NCBI GenBank assembly: GCA_964617955.1
Contig: CAZTXB010000001.1
Location: 62,001 to 126,000, forward strand
Reading direction: 5' to 3'
Length of the DNA: 64,000 nucleotides
Source: JABWCE01 sp964617955
GTDB lineage: Bacteria > Bacteroidota > Bacteroidia > NS11-12g > UBA9320
The notes below the pieces were generated by a model. It made no database searches and had not been told where the DNA came from. It was given only the letters and a program-made list of their open reading frames with translations. The first letter of the stretch is position 1. The number at the start of each line of letters is the position of its first letter. Shown one piece after another: positions 9,403 to 17,840 of the stretch. A program made the translations under genes and the position numbers.

Positions 9403-10653
9403 TTGCCATTCGATAAGGAATTTTCTAACATCATTATTTCAGGCGCCGGCCCCGGCGGTTCCACGGCTTCCATGTTTTTGTCGCAAAAGGGCATTAAACA
9501 TACCCTGGTCGAAAAGTTTTCCTTTCCCAGAGACAAAATATGTGGCGATGGTTTGAGCGGCAAGGTGCTGAGCGTGCTCAAGGCCATTGACCCAAACGCT
9601 CATCTTGAAATGGAGCACGACCCTTCCCTTTTCATGCCCAGCAAGGGCATTGTGTTTGTTTCACCCGACTATACCAAACTCCGCATTCCATTTAAAAACT
9701 CGTATTTGCCCGATGAACCGGCCCCCGGTTATGTAAGCAAACGGCTCGACTTCGACCATTATCTGTACAAAAAAACGGAGTCGGAATTCTGCAAGAGACT
9801 CGAAAATACAGAGCTCACCAAAATTACAAAAGTGGCCAATGGCCTCTGCCTTGAATTTATATCCCAGGGAGAAACAGAAATTGTAGAAACCCCTTTGCTC
9901 ATCGCAGCCGATGGCAGCCGCTCCCTGGCGGCTCGGCAATTGGCCGGCATTGAGCTGGAACCCGAGCATTATTCGGCAGGAATCAGAACCTATTACAGCG
10001 GGGTTAAAAACCTCGACAAGGAAGGCTATATCGAACTCCTGTTTTTAAAAAAATACAAGCCCGGTTACCTCTGGATTTTTCCCTTGCCCGAAGGCAAGGC
10101 CAATGTGGGGGCAGGTATGCTTACCTCCGCCATCAGTCGGCAAAAAATCGATTTAAAAAAAATGATGTTGGACACCTTGGCCAATGACCCTGAAATTGCC
10201 CCCCGCTTTGCCGAGGCCCAGCCCGAGAGCAAAATTCAGGGATGGGGACTGCCTTTGGGCTCTAAAAAACGCAAAATCAGCGGTGCGCATTTTATGTTGC
10301 TGGGCGATGCGGCCGCCCTCATCGATCCCTTTACAGGCGAAGGCATAGCCCAGGCCATGCAAAGCGGGCGAATTGCCGCCCAGGTGGCTGAGGAAGCTTT
10401 GCAATCGGGGGAGTTTACCCATACCCTCAAGCAATACGACGAACTGGTGTATAAAAAGGTATGGAACGAAGCGCGCCTGAGTTACCTCATGCAAAAGCTC
10501 AGCAAACGCACCTGGCTCTTTAATCTGGTGGTTGGCAAAGCGTCGAGAAACCCCGAAATTCAGAATCTCATCACCTCCATGTTTTCGAACATCAACCTAC
10601 GGAAGCAGTTTTTAAATCCTATGTTTTATTTAAGGCTTCTTTTCAGGCCCTAA
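9403..10653 (+). CDS. FAD-dependent oxidoreductase, geranylgeranyl reductase family
   Basis: 416 aa. Rossmann FAD site GAGPGGSTAS at residues 14-23, then EKFSFPRDKICGDGLSGK with the CGDG typical of geranylgeranyl/digeranylgeranylglycerophospholipid reductases, and the second FAD motif LLGDAAALIDPFTGEGI near residues 303-319. These enzymes saturate isoprenoid chains. No ATG is available before the FAD motif: an in-frame TGA lies at 9379 and the TTG at 9403 gives a normal 13-residue lead. The 3' end overlaps the convergent gene by 24 bp. The substrate (menaquinone side chain or another isoprenoid) is inference. Confidence 0.82.
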   Translation: MPFDKEFSNIIISGAGPGGSTASMFLSQKGIKHTLVEKFSFPRDKICGDGLSGKVLSVLKAIDPNAHLEMEHDPSLFMPSKGIVFVSPDYTKLRIPFKNSYLPDEPAPGYVSKRLDFDHYLYKKTESEFCKRLENTELTKITKVANGLCLEFISQGETEIVETPLLIAADGSRSLAARQLAGIELEPEHYSAGIRTYYSGVKNLDKEGYIELLFLKKYKPGYLWIFPLPEGKANVGAGMLTSAISRQKIDLKKMMLDTLANDPEIAPRFAEAQPESKIQGWGLPLGSKKRKISGAHFMLLGDAAALIDPFTGEGIAQAMQSGRIAAQVAEEALQSGEFTHTLKQYDELVYKKVWNEARLSYLMQKLSKRTWLFNLVVGKASRNPEIQNLITSMFSNINLRKQFLNPMFYLRLLFRP

Positions 10654-12195
10654 ATTTTCAACATGCATCACTCCCAATTTGCTCTTTTTCTTTTTTCGGG
10701 CATATACCAAAAAGGTTTCATTCCCAAGGTCGAGCATGTCTCTGACTTGTATGATGCCACCAAGGTCGGCATAGGTACCCAAGGTGAAGCTTTCGGTGTT
10801 CGAAGGGTTTACCTTCAGCATTTCCAGTTTGCTTCGCTTGCTCCACACAAGGTGCTTCTCAAATTCCTGGTTTTTATTTTTAATATGGTCGTTGAAGTAA
10901 AAGTAAAAAGCGGTGTCGTGGCGGGTGACTGCATACGATGAAAACTCCCCGAAATTGTTAAAGGTCTCCTGGGCTTTGATGAGCCGTTTGGCTTCATAAA
11001 TGCTGCCGTCGCTTTCGGTAGAGATGAGGAGAATATCTCCGTAAAAACGGTTGTAGGTATAGGCCGAGCCCACCGATGCCGGCAGAATGGTATATTGTTC
11101 TGCCACCAGCATGCGCCGGTTGTTATTGAGTTTCACAAAGTAGTCGAGGTAGAACAACTCCATAAGCGAGCTCCTGAAAATGGACATGCGAAATCCGTTG
11201 TTTGGCAGGTTTTTTACATCCTGACCAAAATAAATGGCGGTATCCGAATGCAAGCTGTCGGTTTTGAAGTCGTATTTAAACCACCAAATCCCGCTTTTGT
11301 AGGCGTAAATTTTTTCGGTGAAAAAACCTGTGGCCTCCAGCACGCCTTTTTCGTAGCGAAATCGGCCCCGCTCAAGGTAGGTTTCCCGGTTGTCGAGACT
11401 CAGCGATTTAAAGCTTTGCCGATTGGGATCCACCAGATAAAAGGTAAAGGTATAATTGGGCGAAAACCCCCTTTGCTCCTCGGCCCGTACCTTGTATTCC
11501 TTGGCATACACCATAAACTGGTCGCCTTCCACCTCATCCACCTTATACACCTTGCACAGTTCGGCATTCGCGCCCAGTTCGAGCAGGGCCTTGTCGCGCA
11601 GGTTCATATCCAAACTGAATTTCAAATGGGTGACCACCTGTTTGGCGTTTCTTTCTTCTATCGCGTTGGTATACCATATCCTTACAGAGCTGTCCTTTTT
11701 GTAGGCGTAGAAAGTCATTTTTTGGCGGTAATGCGAAAGGTTCAGTACCACAATTTCCTTTTGATCCATGGGAAGAGACGCGTCAAGGAAGGGGATGCTT
11801 CTCAGTCTCAGAGCCACCCTCTGGTTGGGCAAATCCACCTGGGTTAAACAGTAAATCATTTCTCCGTTTTGCCAAATGTTGAGAATGGTCTCCAGGTTTT
11901 TGTTCATTCGCCAGCTTCGGCTCTTTACTTTTTGTAAGTCCTTGTCGTACACTGAGGCTTCAAAGTCGGCGTATTTGTGCCGAAAGCGCACATCGGTCTT
12001 TACCACCGCCCCGTAGCCTTGCTCGTATTTAAAAATGTAAACCGCCTGAGAGTATTTATCGGTTTTTTGGTAGGCGCTCCATGTAAATCTAGCCGTGGGT
12101 TGTGCCAATGTTTCCAAACCATAAAGCAGTCCTGCCAGGAGAACCAGGGATTTTACAATGCTTTTTTCGGGCCACAAACGTCGTATTTCTCTCAC
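10630..12195 (-). CDS. Exported protein of unknown function
   Basis: 521 aa from GTG 12195. The N-terminus has basic residues then a hydrophobic run (about 15-31) ending LAQ, a signal peptide. The mature part is rich in Tyr, Lys and Phe, with beta-strand-like alternation and no motif I recognise. No T9SS domain: the C-terminus is basic (ARKKKKSKLGVMHVENLGPEKKP). Another possible start is the TTG at 12177. A TAnnTTTG box sits 12 nt upstream of the GTG. It converges on the flavoprotein gene with a 24-bp overlap. Function unknown. Confidence 0.7.
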   Translation of the reverse strand: MREIRRLWPEKSIVKSLVLLAGLLYGLETLAQPTARFTWSAYQKTDKYSQAVYIFKYEQGYGAVVKTDVRFRHKYADFEASVYDKDLQKVKSRSWRMNKNLETILNIWQNGEMIYCLTQVDLPNQRVALRLRSIPFLDASLPMDQKEIVVLNLSHYRQKMTFYAYKKDSSVRIWYTNAIEERNAKQVVTHLKFSLDMNLRDKALLELGANAELCKVYKVDEVEGDQFMVYAKEYKVRAEEQRGFSPNYTFTFYLVDPNRQSFKSLSLDNRETYLERGRFRYEKGVLEATGFFTEKIYAYKSGIWWFKYDFKTDSLHSDTAIYFGQDVKNLPNNGFRMSIFRSSLMELFYLDYFVKLNNNRRMLVAEQYTILPASVGSAYTYNRFYGDILLISTESDGSIYEAKRLIKAQETFNNFGEFSSYAVTRHDTAFYFYFNDHIKNKNQEFEKHLVWSKRSKLEMLKVNPSNTESFTLGTYADLGGIIQVRDMLDLGNETFLVYARKKKKSKLGVMHVENLGPEKKP

Positions 12196-12207
12196 TTGAA
12201 TTGACTA

Positions 12208-12215
12208 CAAAAATA
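12208..12215 (-). promoter_or_regulatory. -7 box upstream of the 521-aa exported protein
   Basis: TATTTTTG on the minus strand (TAnnTTTG), 12 nt before GTG 12195. It supports an mRNA with a very short leader. Confidence 0.4.
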
Positions 12216-12383
12216 GACTATTCCTTTTTTGATTCTATGGATTCCCATATCTAACCTTTGTTTTACAATCCCTTAAAAGCTAAATAGTTAATAATGCATA
12301 CAAAAGTGATTCCCCGAATTGTTTCTTAAGCTTTAATTTCGCGGCATATTTATGGCATTTCCATATACATTAATTGGTTTATC

Positions 12384-13535
12384 ATGAAACGAAACATTAC
12401 TACCATTATTCCCTTTCTTGTTCTATTCGTCATTTTATTTCAGGGCTGCACCGGACAAAGGAAACTTCAGAAGGGAAATTACGATTTGGCCATTGAGCGT
12501 TCCATCAACAAATTGCGCAAAAGTCCTCAAAACAAAAAAGCCGCCAAAACTTTGTATGCCGCCTATAACCTTCAGGTGAAAGCTAAAATGGAGGAAGTGG
12601 CCCGCCTAAAAAACTCGGCCGACATTTACAAATGGGAGAAAATTGTGGCCAATTACCAGAGCCTCAACCGGGTGAGCGACAATATTTTGCATTGCCCTGC
12701 CTGCTTAAAAATCATACCCGATGCCAACCGCTATACCGCCGTATTGGAAGAAGCCAAAAGCATGGCTGCAGAAACCCGTTACAATTTAGGTATGGAGCAA
12801 CTCAAATTAAAAACCCTGGCTGCTGCTCAGGAGGCCTACCGCCATTTTTCAACGGCTAAAAGCTATGTGATTAATTACAAAGACGTGGACAAGCAAATGC
12901 AATTGGCCCTGGATGCAGGCACCTTGCGAGTAGTGATGGAGCATATTCCCATGCACAGCCGAACCCATCAGCTGAGCAACGAATTTTTTGAAAACAACAT
13001 CATGCAATACCTCTCAGGTTTGAATTACCAGTTTGTGCGCTTTTACACCCCAGAAGAAGCCAAGACCTATAACATCAAAGCCCACCAGTACATCCAATGT
13101 CAGTTCGACGACTTTGTGGTAGGACAGGTGTATGTGCATGAAAAGGAAACCGATATTTCCAGAGACAGCGTGGTGATTAAAACCGAAACGCTGCCCACCA
13201 AGCAAAAAAAGAATACCTATGGCACCGTAACGGCCACCTTGCACCTCTTTACCAAAACCCTGAGTTCAGGCGGACTTTTGGATGTGAGAATCGTGGATGC
13301 CACTTCGGGTTCGGTGATCAGTCAGAATAAAATGCCCGGCACCTTTGTTTGGGAAACCCGCTGGGGATGGTACAAAGGCGACAGCCGCGCCCTCACCGAC
13401 GAGCAATTGAATTACACCAAGCAGCGGGAGGCCTTCCCTCCTGCCCCTCAGCAGTTGTTTTTAGAATTTACCAAACCTATTTTCAACCAGGTTACCGCTA
13501 AGTTAAGCAACTTTTACGCGCCGTATCGCTTGTAA
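12384..13535 (+). CDS. Probable lipoprotein with helical repeats
   Basis: 383 aa. Residues 1-22 form a lipoprotein signal (hydrophobic run, then FQGC with Cys22 as the lipidation site). Residues about 30-190 are helical and TPR-like (KLQKGNYDLAIERSINKLRKSPQNKKAAKTLY and an ALAAAQEAYRHFSTAKSY-like unit). The C-terminal half is more beta-like and contains WETRWGWYKGDSRALT. Predicted location is the periplasmic face of the inner or outer membrane. No precise family recognised. Monocistronic by spacing. Confidence 0.72.
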   Translation: MKRNITTIIPFLVLFVILFQGCTGQRKLQKGNYDLAIERSINKLRKSPQNKKAAKTLYAAYNLQVKAKMEEVARLKNSADIYKWEKIVANYQSLNRVSDNILHCPACLKIIPDANRYTAVLEEAKSMAAETRYNLGMEQLKLKTLAAAQEAYRHFSTAKSYVINYKDVDKQMQLALDAGTLRVVMEHIPMHSRTHQLSNEFFENNIMQYLSGLNYQFVRFYTPEEAKTYNIKAHQYIQCQFDDFVVGQVYVHEKETDISRDSVVIKTETLPTKQKKNTYGTVTATLHLFTKTLSSGGLLDVRIVDATSGSVISQNKMPGTFVWETRWGWYKGDSRALTDEQLNYTKQREAFPPAPQQLFLEFTKPIFNQVTAKLSNFYAPYRL

Positions 13536-13588
13536 GCCAGGTGTCGGAATAAATAAAAAAGAGGGTTGTTTTTATTTTTTTAATTCCC

Positions 13589-13596
13589 TAAATTTG
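13589..13596 (+). promoter_or_regulatory. -7 box of the small basic protein gene
   Basis: TAAATTTG (TAnnTTTG), 23 nt before ATG 13620, with TTG at 13566-13568 twenty bases upstream as a weak -33 element. Confidence 0.6.
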
Positions 13597-13619
13597 CAGC
13601 CTTTATAAAAAACCACATT

Positions 13620-13778
13620 ATGGCCATCACAAGATTAAAGCGCAAGGAAAGAGTAAATAAAACAGTAGCAAAGCAGAGAACTGCCAATTTGAAACTGCAT
13701 GGGTCTAAGGTATTGGTGGCTTCACCATACAAGGAAGAGTCGGGTATTATTTTGGACTACGTTCCGGGAGCTGAGTAA
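13620..13778 (+). CDS. Small basic conserved-type protein (52 aa)
   Basis: MAITRLKRKERVNKTVAKQR-like N-terminus is strongly basic; the rest is HGSKVLVASPYKEESGIILDYVPGAE. It resembles the short Arg/Lys-rich proteins of about 50 residues that I recall in many Bacteroidota genomes; this is memory, not a search. Strong support that it is real: a good -7 box 23 nt upstream and a perfect 11-bp terminator 22 nt downstream form a compact monocistronic unit. The basic N-terminus suggests nucleic-acid or ribosome binding, an inference only. Confidence 0.72.
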   Translation: MAITRLKRKERVNKTVAKQRTANLKLHGSKVLVASPYKEESGIILDYVPGAE

Positions 13779-13800
13779 GCCTTAAGCGACCCCATACAAT

Positions 13801-13831
13801 AAAAGCGAATCTCACCGATTCGCTTTTTTTT
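13801..13831 (+). terminator. Rho-independent terminator after the 52-aa gene
   Basis: Perfect 11-bp stem AAAAGCGAATC / GATTCGCTTTT with a 5-nt loop (TCACC), continuing into a T run to 13831. Confidence 0.9.
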
Positions 13832-13839
13832 ATGCCCTT

Positions 13840-14136
13840 TCTATTTTTAACATGGTTTTGGCCTTTTCGTGGCATGAAATCACCGTTTCCCTCCGCCCCG
13901 CCCTGATTCGTGTCCCCACGAATCGGAAAGGTATCACACAACCCCTTCCTTGATTAATTCCAAATTAAATTTCGAATCATTGGGCCGTCGCCCATCAGGA
14001 CATGCGAAGTTCCGGTTCGTGGGAACATGAACCAGGGCATTGCTATATAAAGGTTTGAAGACCGTGAGCTGATTTTTAAAGGCTTCGTTCCGGTTCGTGA
14101 GGACACCTATCGGTGCTACGAGGCGTAGTGCCGATT
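13840..14136. repeat. Gene-free stretch with short palindromic repeats and hairpins
   Basis: No convincing gene. Three related palindromes share a TTCGTG core: 13905-13924 (GATTCGTG-TCCC-CACGAATC, perfect), 14014-14033 (GGTTCGTG-GGAA-CATGAACC, one G-T pair) and a half-degraded copy at 14092-14107. A further 12-bp hairpin with a 3-nt loop spans 14109-14135. ATTGCTATA at 14039-14047 pairs with TATAGCAAT at 14138-14146. This may be a REP-like element; the last hairpin could also terminate the minus-strand gene ending at 14137. Confidence 0.6.
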
Positions 14137-14967
14137 CTATAGCAATACTCCAACCCCCATCCCAATCTGAAACAAATTCCTAAACGCCGTCAATCTCAAA
14201 CTCTCTTTGTCCAAATCCTCATTCACTGTGATGGCGGTATCATCGTAAGAGTCGGTTCCGAATACATCTTTAAGCGAACTGAAATTCACATTGAATTCCC
14301 CGTTGAGGCGCAGATAAACCATCCGGGTTACCGGAAACTTCGATTCCACCCCATAGCCCATGCTAAACGATTTTACAGAATTTCCAAGGGCCTTGGTTTT
14401 AATATTCTTTTCGGCATAGGCCAATTCATAATCGTTGAGATACCCATCGTACTCCGCGGAGTAGGTATAATGGTTTTTAAGCGAGCGATTGGAATACAAG
14501 TCCATGCGGAGATAATGCGCCAGCCCTATGGGCGAGGCAATGGTTTTGAGCGGCTGGTAAAAATTGTATTTCAGTCCGACCCCAAACATGGCAAACTCTC
14601 CGTAACCCCCCACTTTGCTAAACCTTACTTCCTGCATTTTACCACTGATCACCATCTGCTGTCCAATTTCCTGCCCCGACAAGGACTCCTTGTTTTCCAC
14701 AGCAAGTTTTTGGGTGGTTACCACCAGCGACACGCTGCGGTATTTGGAGGTGGCGTATTCCGCGAAAAACTCATTGTTCGTGAGGGCTTTGAGTATGGTG
14801 TTTTCCCCGGGATCTAAAAGGTACAGAGATTTCATCAGGCAATAGGGCTTGCTATATCCTATCGATATCTTTTTGCCTATAAAGCCGGGATTGCCCTGAC
14901 CAAAAGTATGGGTAGCTGCCAGGCAGAGCAGGCAGAGGGCGAGTGTTTTTATCCATTTATTTTCCAT
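14137..14967 (-). CDS. Exported protein, probable outer-membrane beta-barrel
   Basis: 276 aa. A signal peptide (residues 1-23, ending HTFGQ) is followed by alternating beta strands such as KISIGYSKPYCLMKSLYLL and MFGVGLKYNFYQ, ending FQIGMGVGVLL. The strand pattern suggests an outer-membrane barrel, but no family is recognised. Its ATG overlaps the stop of the upstream M48 protease gene by 11 bp, which implies translational coupling and a joint role at the envelope. Confidence 0.68.
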   Translation of the reverse strand: MENKWIKTLALCLLCLAATHTFGQGNPGFIGKKISIGYSKPYCLMKSLYLLDPGENTILKALTNNEFFAEYATSKYRSVSLVVTTQKLAVENKESLSGQEIGQQMVISGKMQEVRFSKVGGYGEFAMFGVGLKYNFYQPLKTIASPIGLAHYLRMDLYSNRSLKNHYTYSAEYDGYLNDYELAYAEKNIKTKALGNSVKSFSMGYGVESKFPVTRMVYLRLNGEFNVNFSSLKDVFGTDSYDDTAITVNEDLDKESLRLTAFRNLFQIGMGVGVLL

Positions 14968-17167
14968 TGCGCAAGTAGTAAAGTTGATTGTAAATATTGG
15001 CTCTTAAAATGAAATTTTTTGGGCGTTTGTTAATGCTGGTATAATCTACCAACACGGGTTTCCCGGTCTCTACATCGTATACCAGAAGCAAATTCTCAAG
15101 GGTTTTATCCTTGGAAAATTGCCACACAAGATAGAAAGGGAACATGGGGTAAAGTACCAGGGCAGTGGCACAGGTTAAGGCCTCAAAATCCCTGCGGTCT
15201 TCGGTGTATTTGTAACCTGTCCACCCCAGGTACTTGGTTTTATAACCCGAAAAAGCGGAGGAGATGTACTCCTTTTGGTAGAGCTCCATGGTGAGGGTAT
15301 CGTTGCTCAGACGCTCCACCAGCCAATCGTTTAAGAGCGAAAAATGGTTGAAATCTTCGGTGCTGAACGACTCACGATCGGAGTAATCGAGTACGGTTAA
15401 ATCGATGCCGGCATTTTTAGCCTGCTCTTTGTAATAGCTTGATATTTCTTGTTGCGATAGCTCGTCGCTCAGCAAATTGCTTTTCTTGTTGTACCTCGAG
15501 TTAAAGTCGGGGTTAAAGAGCACGATGCTGATGATTTCGTCGTGAGCCTTGGCCTTGTGTTTTTTGAAAATCCCCTGTTTTTTGGCCGCCTTGGTACTCG
15601 TGGTTTTCACGCCGTCCTCATCTTCGTCCTCGTCTCCGTCCTCTTTTCCCCCTTTGGCGATGTCGTTCATGTAATTTTTAAAGGCCTTGTCTTTGAGCAA
15701 TTCGTAAAAGGCGCCGTAGTAATATTTTTCCGACTTCGATTTTTGCTTGCTTTTCATCTTGTCGACCTTGCTTTTGCCACTGGGGCTTTTGGTACTGTCT
15801 TCCACCATGGGTTTAAATTCTAAAAACCCGCTTTTGGCCACCTTGTTGATCACAAACAAATCGGTGAAAGACTGGTCGCGCATGCGGACCAATTGGGCGT
15901 CTTTGGGATATTTGGCGCTCATGTCCCATAAGTATTTGGAGGCGAGCACCGAAAATTCCTTGTCTTTGAGTTTGGTAAAAAAGCGGGGCACCTGTTGCAC
16001 CTCCCCTTCGTATTCGTCGTCGTCGCAACCGTAGTCGTCGAGGTTGTAGTCGTAAGCCGCATGGTGCGACAGGGAGTACAAGCTCATGGCCTTGATTTTA
16101 TCGGTGTAGGCATTGGCGCCATAGGTTTTGTCGAGCAGGTAGGCGATATAATAGGCCTTAACGGGATTGCCCGATTTCATGTACAAGGCCGCCGATTCAA
16201 AACGGGCTATTTTTTGAACCTTGGTAAACTCCTCCTGCGACACGAGGTACAATTTTTTGCCGGTGGAATCGGCGTTTTGGCGATCGAGGATGTCGATGAT
16301 TTTGGTTTTGCGTGTGCCCACGTTGGGGTGGCTATGGTCTTCGTCCTCTTCGTTTTCGTCGGCGCTGATTTCATCCAACTTTTTAGAGAGATAGGCTTCG
16401 GGAAACTTGTAATAATCGGTTTCAAACACGGAGGGTTTCCACTCGATCATGTCGTAGGGCAGGTAAGAATAGAGCAGCACATCAAACCCCGTCACCGCGG
16501 CATAGGGGTTGTAATTGGTTTTGAGGAAAAAGTCCATGCCTTTGGCATCCGCTTCCGACTCGTTGCTTTTGGAGTATTTGTAAAGGGAGCGCAGTTTTTC
16601 TTCGATGGTAACGGCCGAGGCCCTGCCGGCGCCTTTTAGTATGGCTTCGCGTTTTTTGAACTGCTCAAAATTGTGTTTTTCGGTGTAATGCACAATTTCA
16701 TGAGCCAGGATATAGGCCAGTTGGGCTTCGTTTTCCACCTGGGCAATGAGGCCGGAGGTGACGAAGATGATGCCCTGGTTGGTGCTGAAGGCATTGGCCA
16801 CGGTGCTTTTTAAAATATAGAAGCGCAATTCGCTGCGCAGTTTTTTGTCCTTTTCTAAAATCACATCCGCAATTTTATTGACATAGGCGCCCAGTTCATC
16901 GCCGTAGATGACCCGTCCCGACATCATCATGTCGGAGATGGCGAAATTGGACTCGAGCGCAAAATTTCTTTTTTTCTTTTTGTCCTTCTTATTGTCGGCT
17001 TCGCTTTTAATGGTTTCCAGCTCCAGTTTGTACTTTTCGGAGGCGAGCAGGCGGAAATCGTCGGGCATATCGCCCTTGCTCAGCAGGGTTTGGTAATGGT
17101 TAAAGTCTTGCGCCCACCCTGATATACAGGCGCTAAGGCAAAGCAATGCCAGGCATAGTTTTTTCAT
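14957..17167 (-). CDS. M48 family zinc metallopeptidase, exported
   Basis: 736 aa. A signal peptide (residues 1-20) is followed by an M48 peptidase domain: LAHEIVHYTEKH with the HExxH zinc site at 156-160 and the third ligand region SNESEADAKG near Glu203. Upstream TNQGIIFVTSGLI (about 129-141) is also typical of M48B/BepA-like proteins. The C-terminal half (about 320-736) is long, Lys-rich and contains an acidic run around residue 530; it matches no domain I know. BepA-like M48 enzymes police outer-membrane protein assembly; such a role fits the coupled barrel-like gene but is inference. Confidence 0.85.
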   Translation of the reverse strand: MKKLCLALLCLSACISGWAQDFNHYQTLLSKGDMPDDFRLLASEKYKLELETIKSEADNKKDKKKKRNFALESNFAISDMMMSGRVIYGDELGAYVNKIADVILEKDKKLRSELRFYILKSTVANAFSTNQGIIFVTSGLIAQVENEAQLAYILAHEIVHYTEKHNFEQFKKREAILKGAGRASAVTIEEKLRSLYKYSKSNESEADAKGMDFFLKTNYNPYAAVTGFDVLLYSYLPYDMIEWKPSVFETDYYKFPEAYLSKKLDEISADENEEDEDHSHPNVGTRKTKIIDILDRQNADSTGKKLYLVSQEEFTKVQKIARFESAALYMKSGNPVKAYYIAYLLDKTYGANAYTDKIKAMSLYSLSHHAAYDYNLDDYGCDDDEYEGEVQQVPRFFTKLKDKEFSVLASKYLWDMSAKYPKDAQLVRMRDQSFTDLFVINKVAKSGFLEFKPMVEDSTKSPSGKSKVDKMKSKQKSKSEKYYYGAFYELLKDKAFKNYMNDIAKGGKEDGDEDEDEDGVKTTSTKAAKKQGIFKKHKAKAHDEIISIVLFNPDFNSRYNKKSNLLSDELSQQEISSYYKEQAKNAGIDLTVLDYSDRESFSTEDFNHFSLLNDWLVERLSNDTLTMELYQKEYISSAFSGYKTKYLGWTGYKYTEDRRDFEALTCATALVLYPMFPFYLVWQFSKDKTLENLLLVYDVETGKPVLVDYTSINKRPKNFILRANIYNQLYYLRNGK

Positions 17168-17267
17168 GTTTTAAATTTGCTCAATATTATTACATATTTT
17201 GTTGAGGTGTTTATTTTTTTTAAGAGAATCCTTTTGAGAATCGTTTTTTTTCAACACAAAAAAAAAT

Positions 17268-17275
17268 TACTTTTG
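17268..17275 (+). promoter_or_regulatory. -7 box of tRNA-Arg
   Basis: TACTTTTG (TAnnTTTG) ends 17 nt before the tRNA 5' end; a T-run at 17244-17251 lies in the -33 position. Confidence 0.6.
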
Positions 17276-17292
17276 CAAACCTATTAAAAAAC

Positions 17293-17365
17293 GGACTCGT
17301 GGCTTAATGGATATAGCATCTGACTACGGATCAGAAGGTTGGGGGTTCGAGTCCCTCCGAGTCCA
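17293..17365 (+). tRNA. tRNA-Arg (anticodon ACG)
   Basis: 73-nt cloverleaf: acceptor GGACTCG / CGAGTCC with discriminator A, a D arm from GCTTAATGG to TAGC, anticodon stem TCTGA / TCAGA around loop CTACGGA (anticodon ACG), and a T arm with loop TTCGAGT. CCA is not encoded. It reads CGN arginine codons after A34-to-inosine editing. Confidence 0.95.
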
Positions 17366-17371
17366 CTTTAC

Positions 17372-17415
17372 AAAAACCGCAAGAAGCTGAGACATGGCTT
17401 TTGCGGTTTTTTTTT
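17372..17415 (+). terminator. Terminator after tRNA-Arg
   Basis: AAAAACCGCAA pairs with TTGCGGTTTTT, then a one-base bulge and AAGC / GCTT closing a 9-nt loop; a T run follows. Confidence 0.85.
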
Positions 17416-17416
17416 G

Positions 17417-17429
17417 TTTGGGGAGCTTA
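17417..17429 (+). repeat. 13-bp direct repeat, left copy (possible att or duplication)
   Basis: TTTGGGGAGCTTA, identical to 19890-19902. It sits just after the tRNA terminator and marks the left side of the AT-rich accessory segment. Confidence 0.4.
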
Positions 17430-17639
17430 AATAGGAATTGTCTGTCAAAACTTAAGCCTGAGAAGTTTTTAACATGTTATTAAAATATTTTCCTCCTCTA
17501 TTTAGGCATTTAGCTTTTTTATTATTTTCGTTTGGTTGAAAAACTAGAAACATTTGATTAACACTCAAATTGTGGTTAGGTCTGAAAGTTTATAGCTGGA
17601 ATGAACTAGTTAGCAGTTATTATAAATAACGACACGACT

Positions 17640-17831
17640 ATGTCAACACTGAAACAAACAGCAGTAAAAAAAATCGAAACTAATAGGCTGACAACTAAAA
17701 GTAAGCCAACAATGAAAAAGGCGACTAAAAAAACTAAGCCTATAGAGAAAAAAGTTGCACCCAAGAATCAAACTGCAACTATACGTACATCAACAATCAA
17801 ACCGACAGTTGCAAAGCTAACAGTAAAGTAG
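17640..17831 (+). CDS. Lys/Thr-rich low-complexity small protein
   Basis: 63 aa, almost entirely Lys, Thr, Ala, Pro and Ile (KSKPTMKKATKKTKPIEKK). It resembles histone-H1-like or disordered basic tails, so nucleic-acid binding is possible. It ends 9 nt before the HNH-like gene, compatible with an operon. It might instead be a chance ORF in AT-rich DNA; the upstream 210 bases show no clear promoter. Confidence 0.4.
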   Translation: MSTLKQTAVKKIETNRLTTKSKPTMKKATKKTKPIEKKVAPKNQTATIRTSTIKPTVAKLTVK

Positions 17832-17840
17832 GATGCTAAA

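Noticed and set aside
11095..11847. 250-codon plus-strand frame
   Set aside because: Antisense shadow of the 521-aa exported protein gene, with no start context or recognisable domain.
13747..13941. Minus-strand frame across the terminator and palindromes
   Set aside because: It reads through a terminator hairpin and the repeat patch and shows no coding character.
15995..16639. 214-codon plus-strand frame, Val/Gly/Phe-rich
   Set aside because: Antisense to the M48 protease; its composition reflects the complementary strand.
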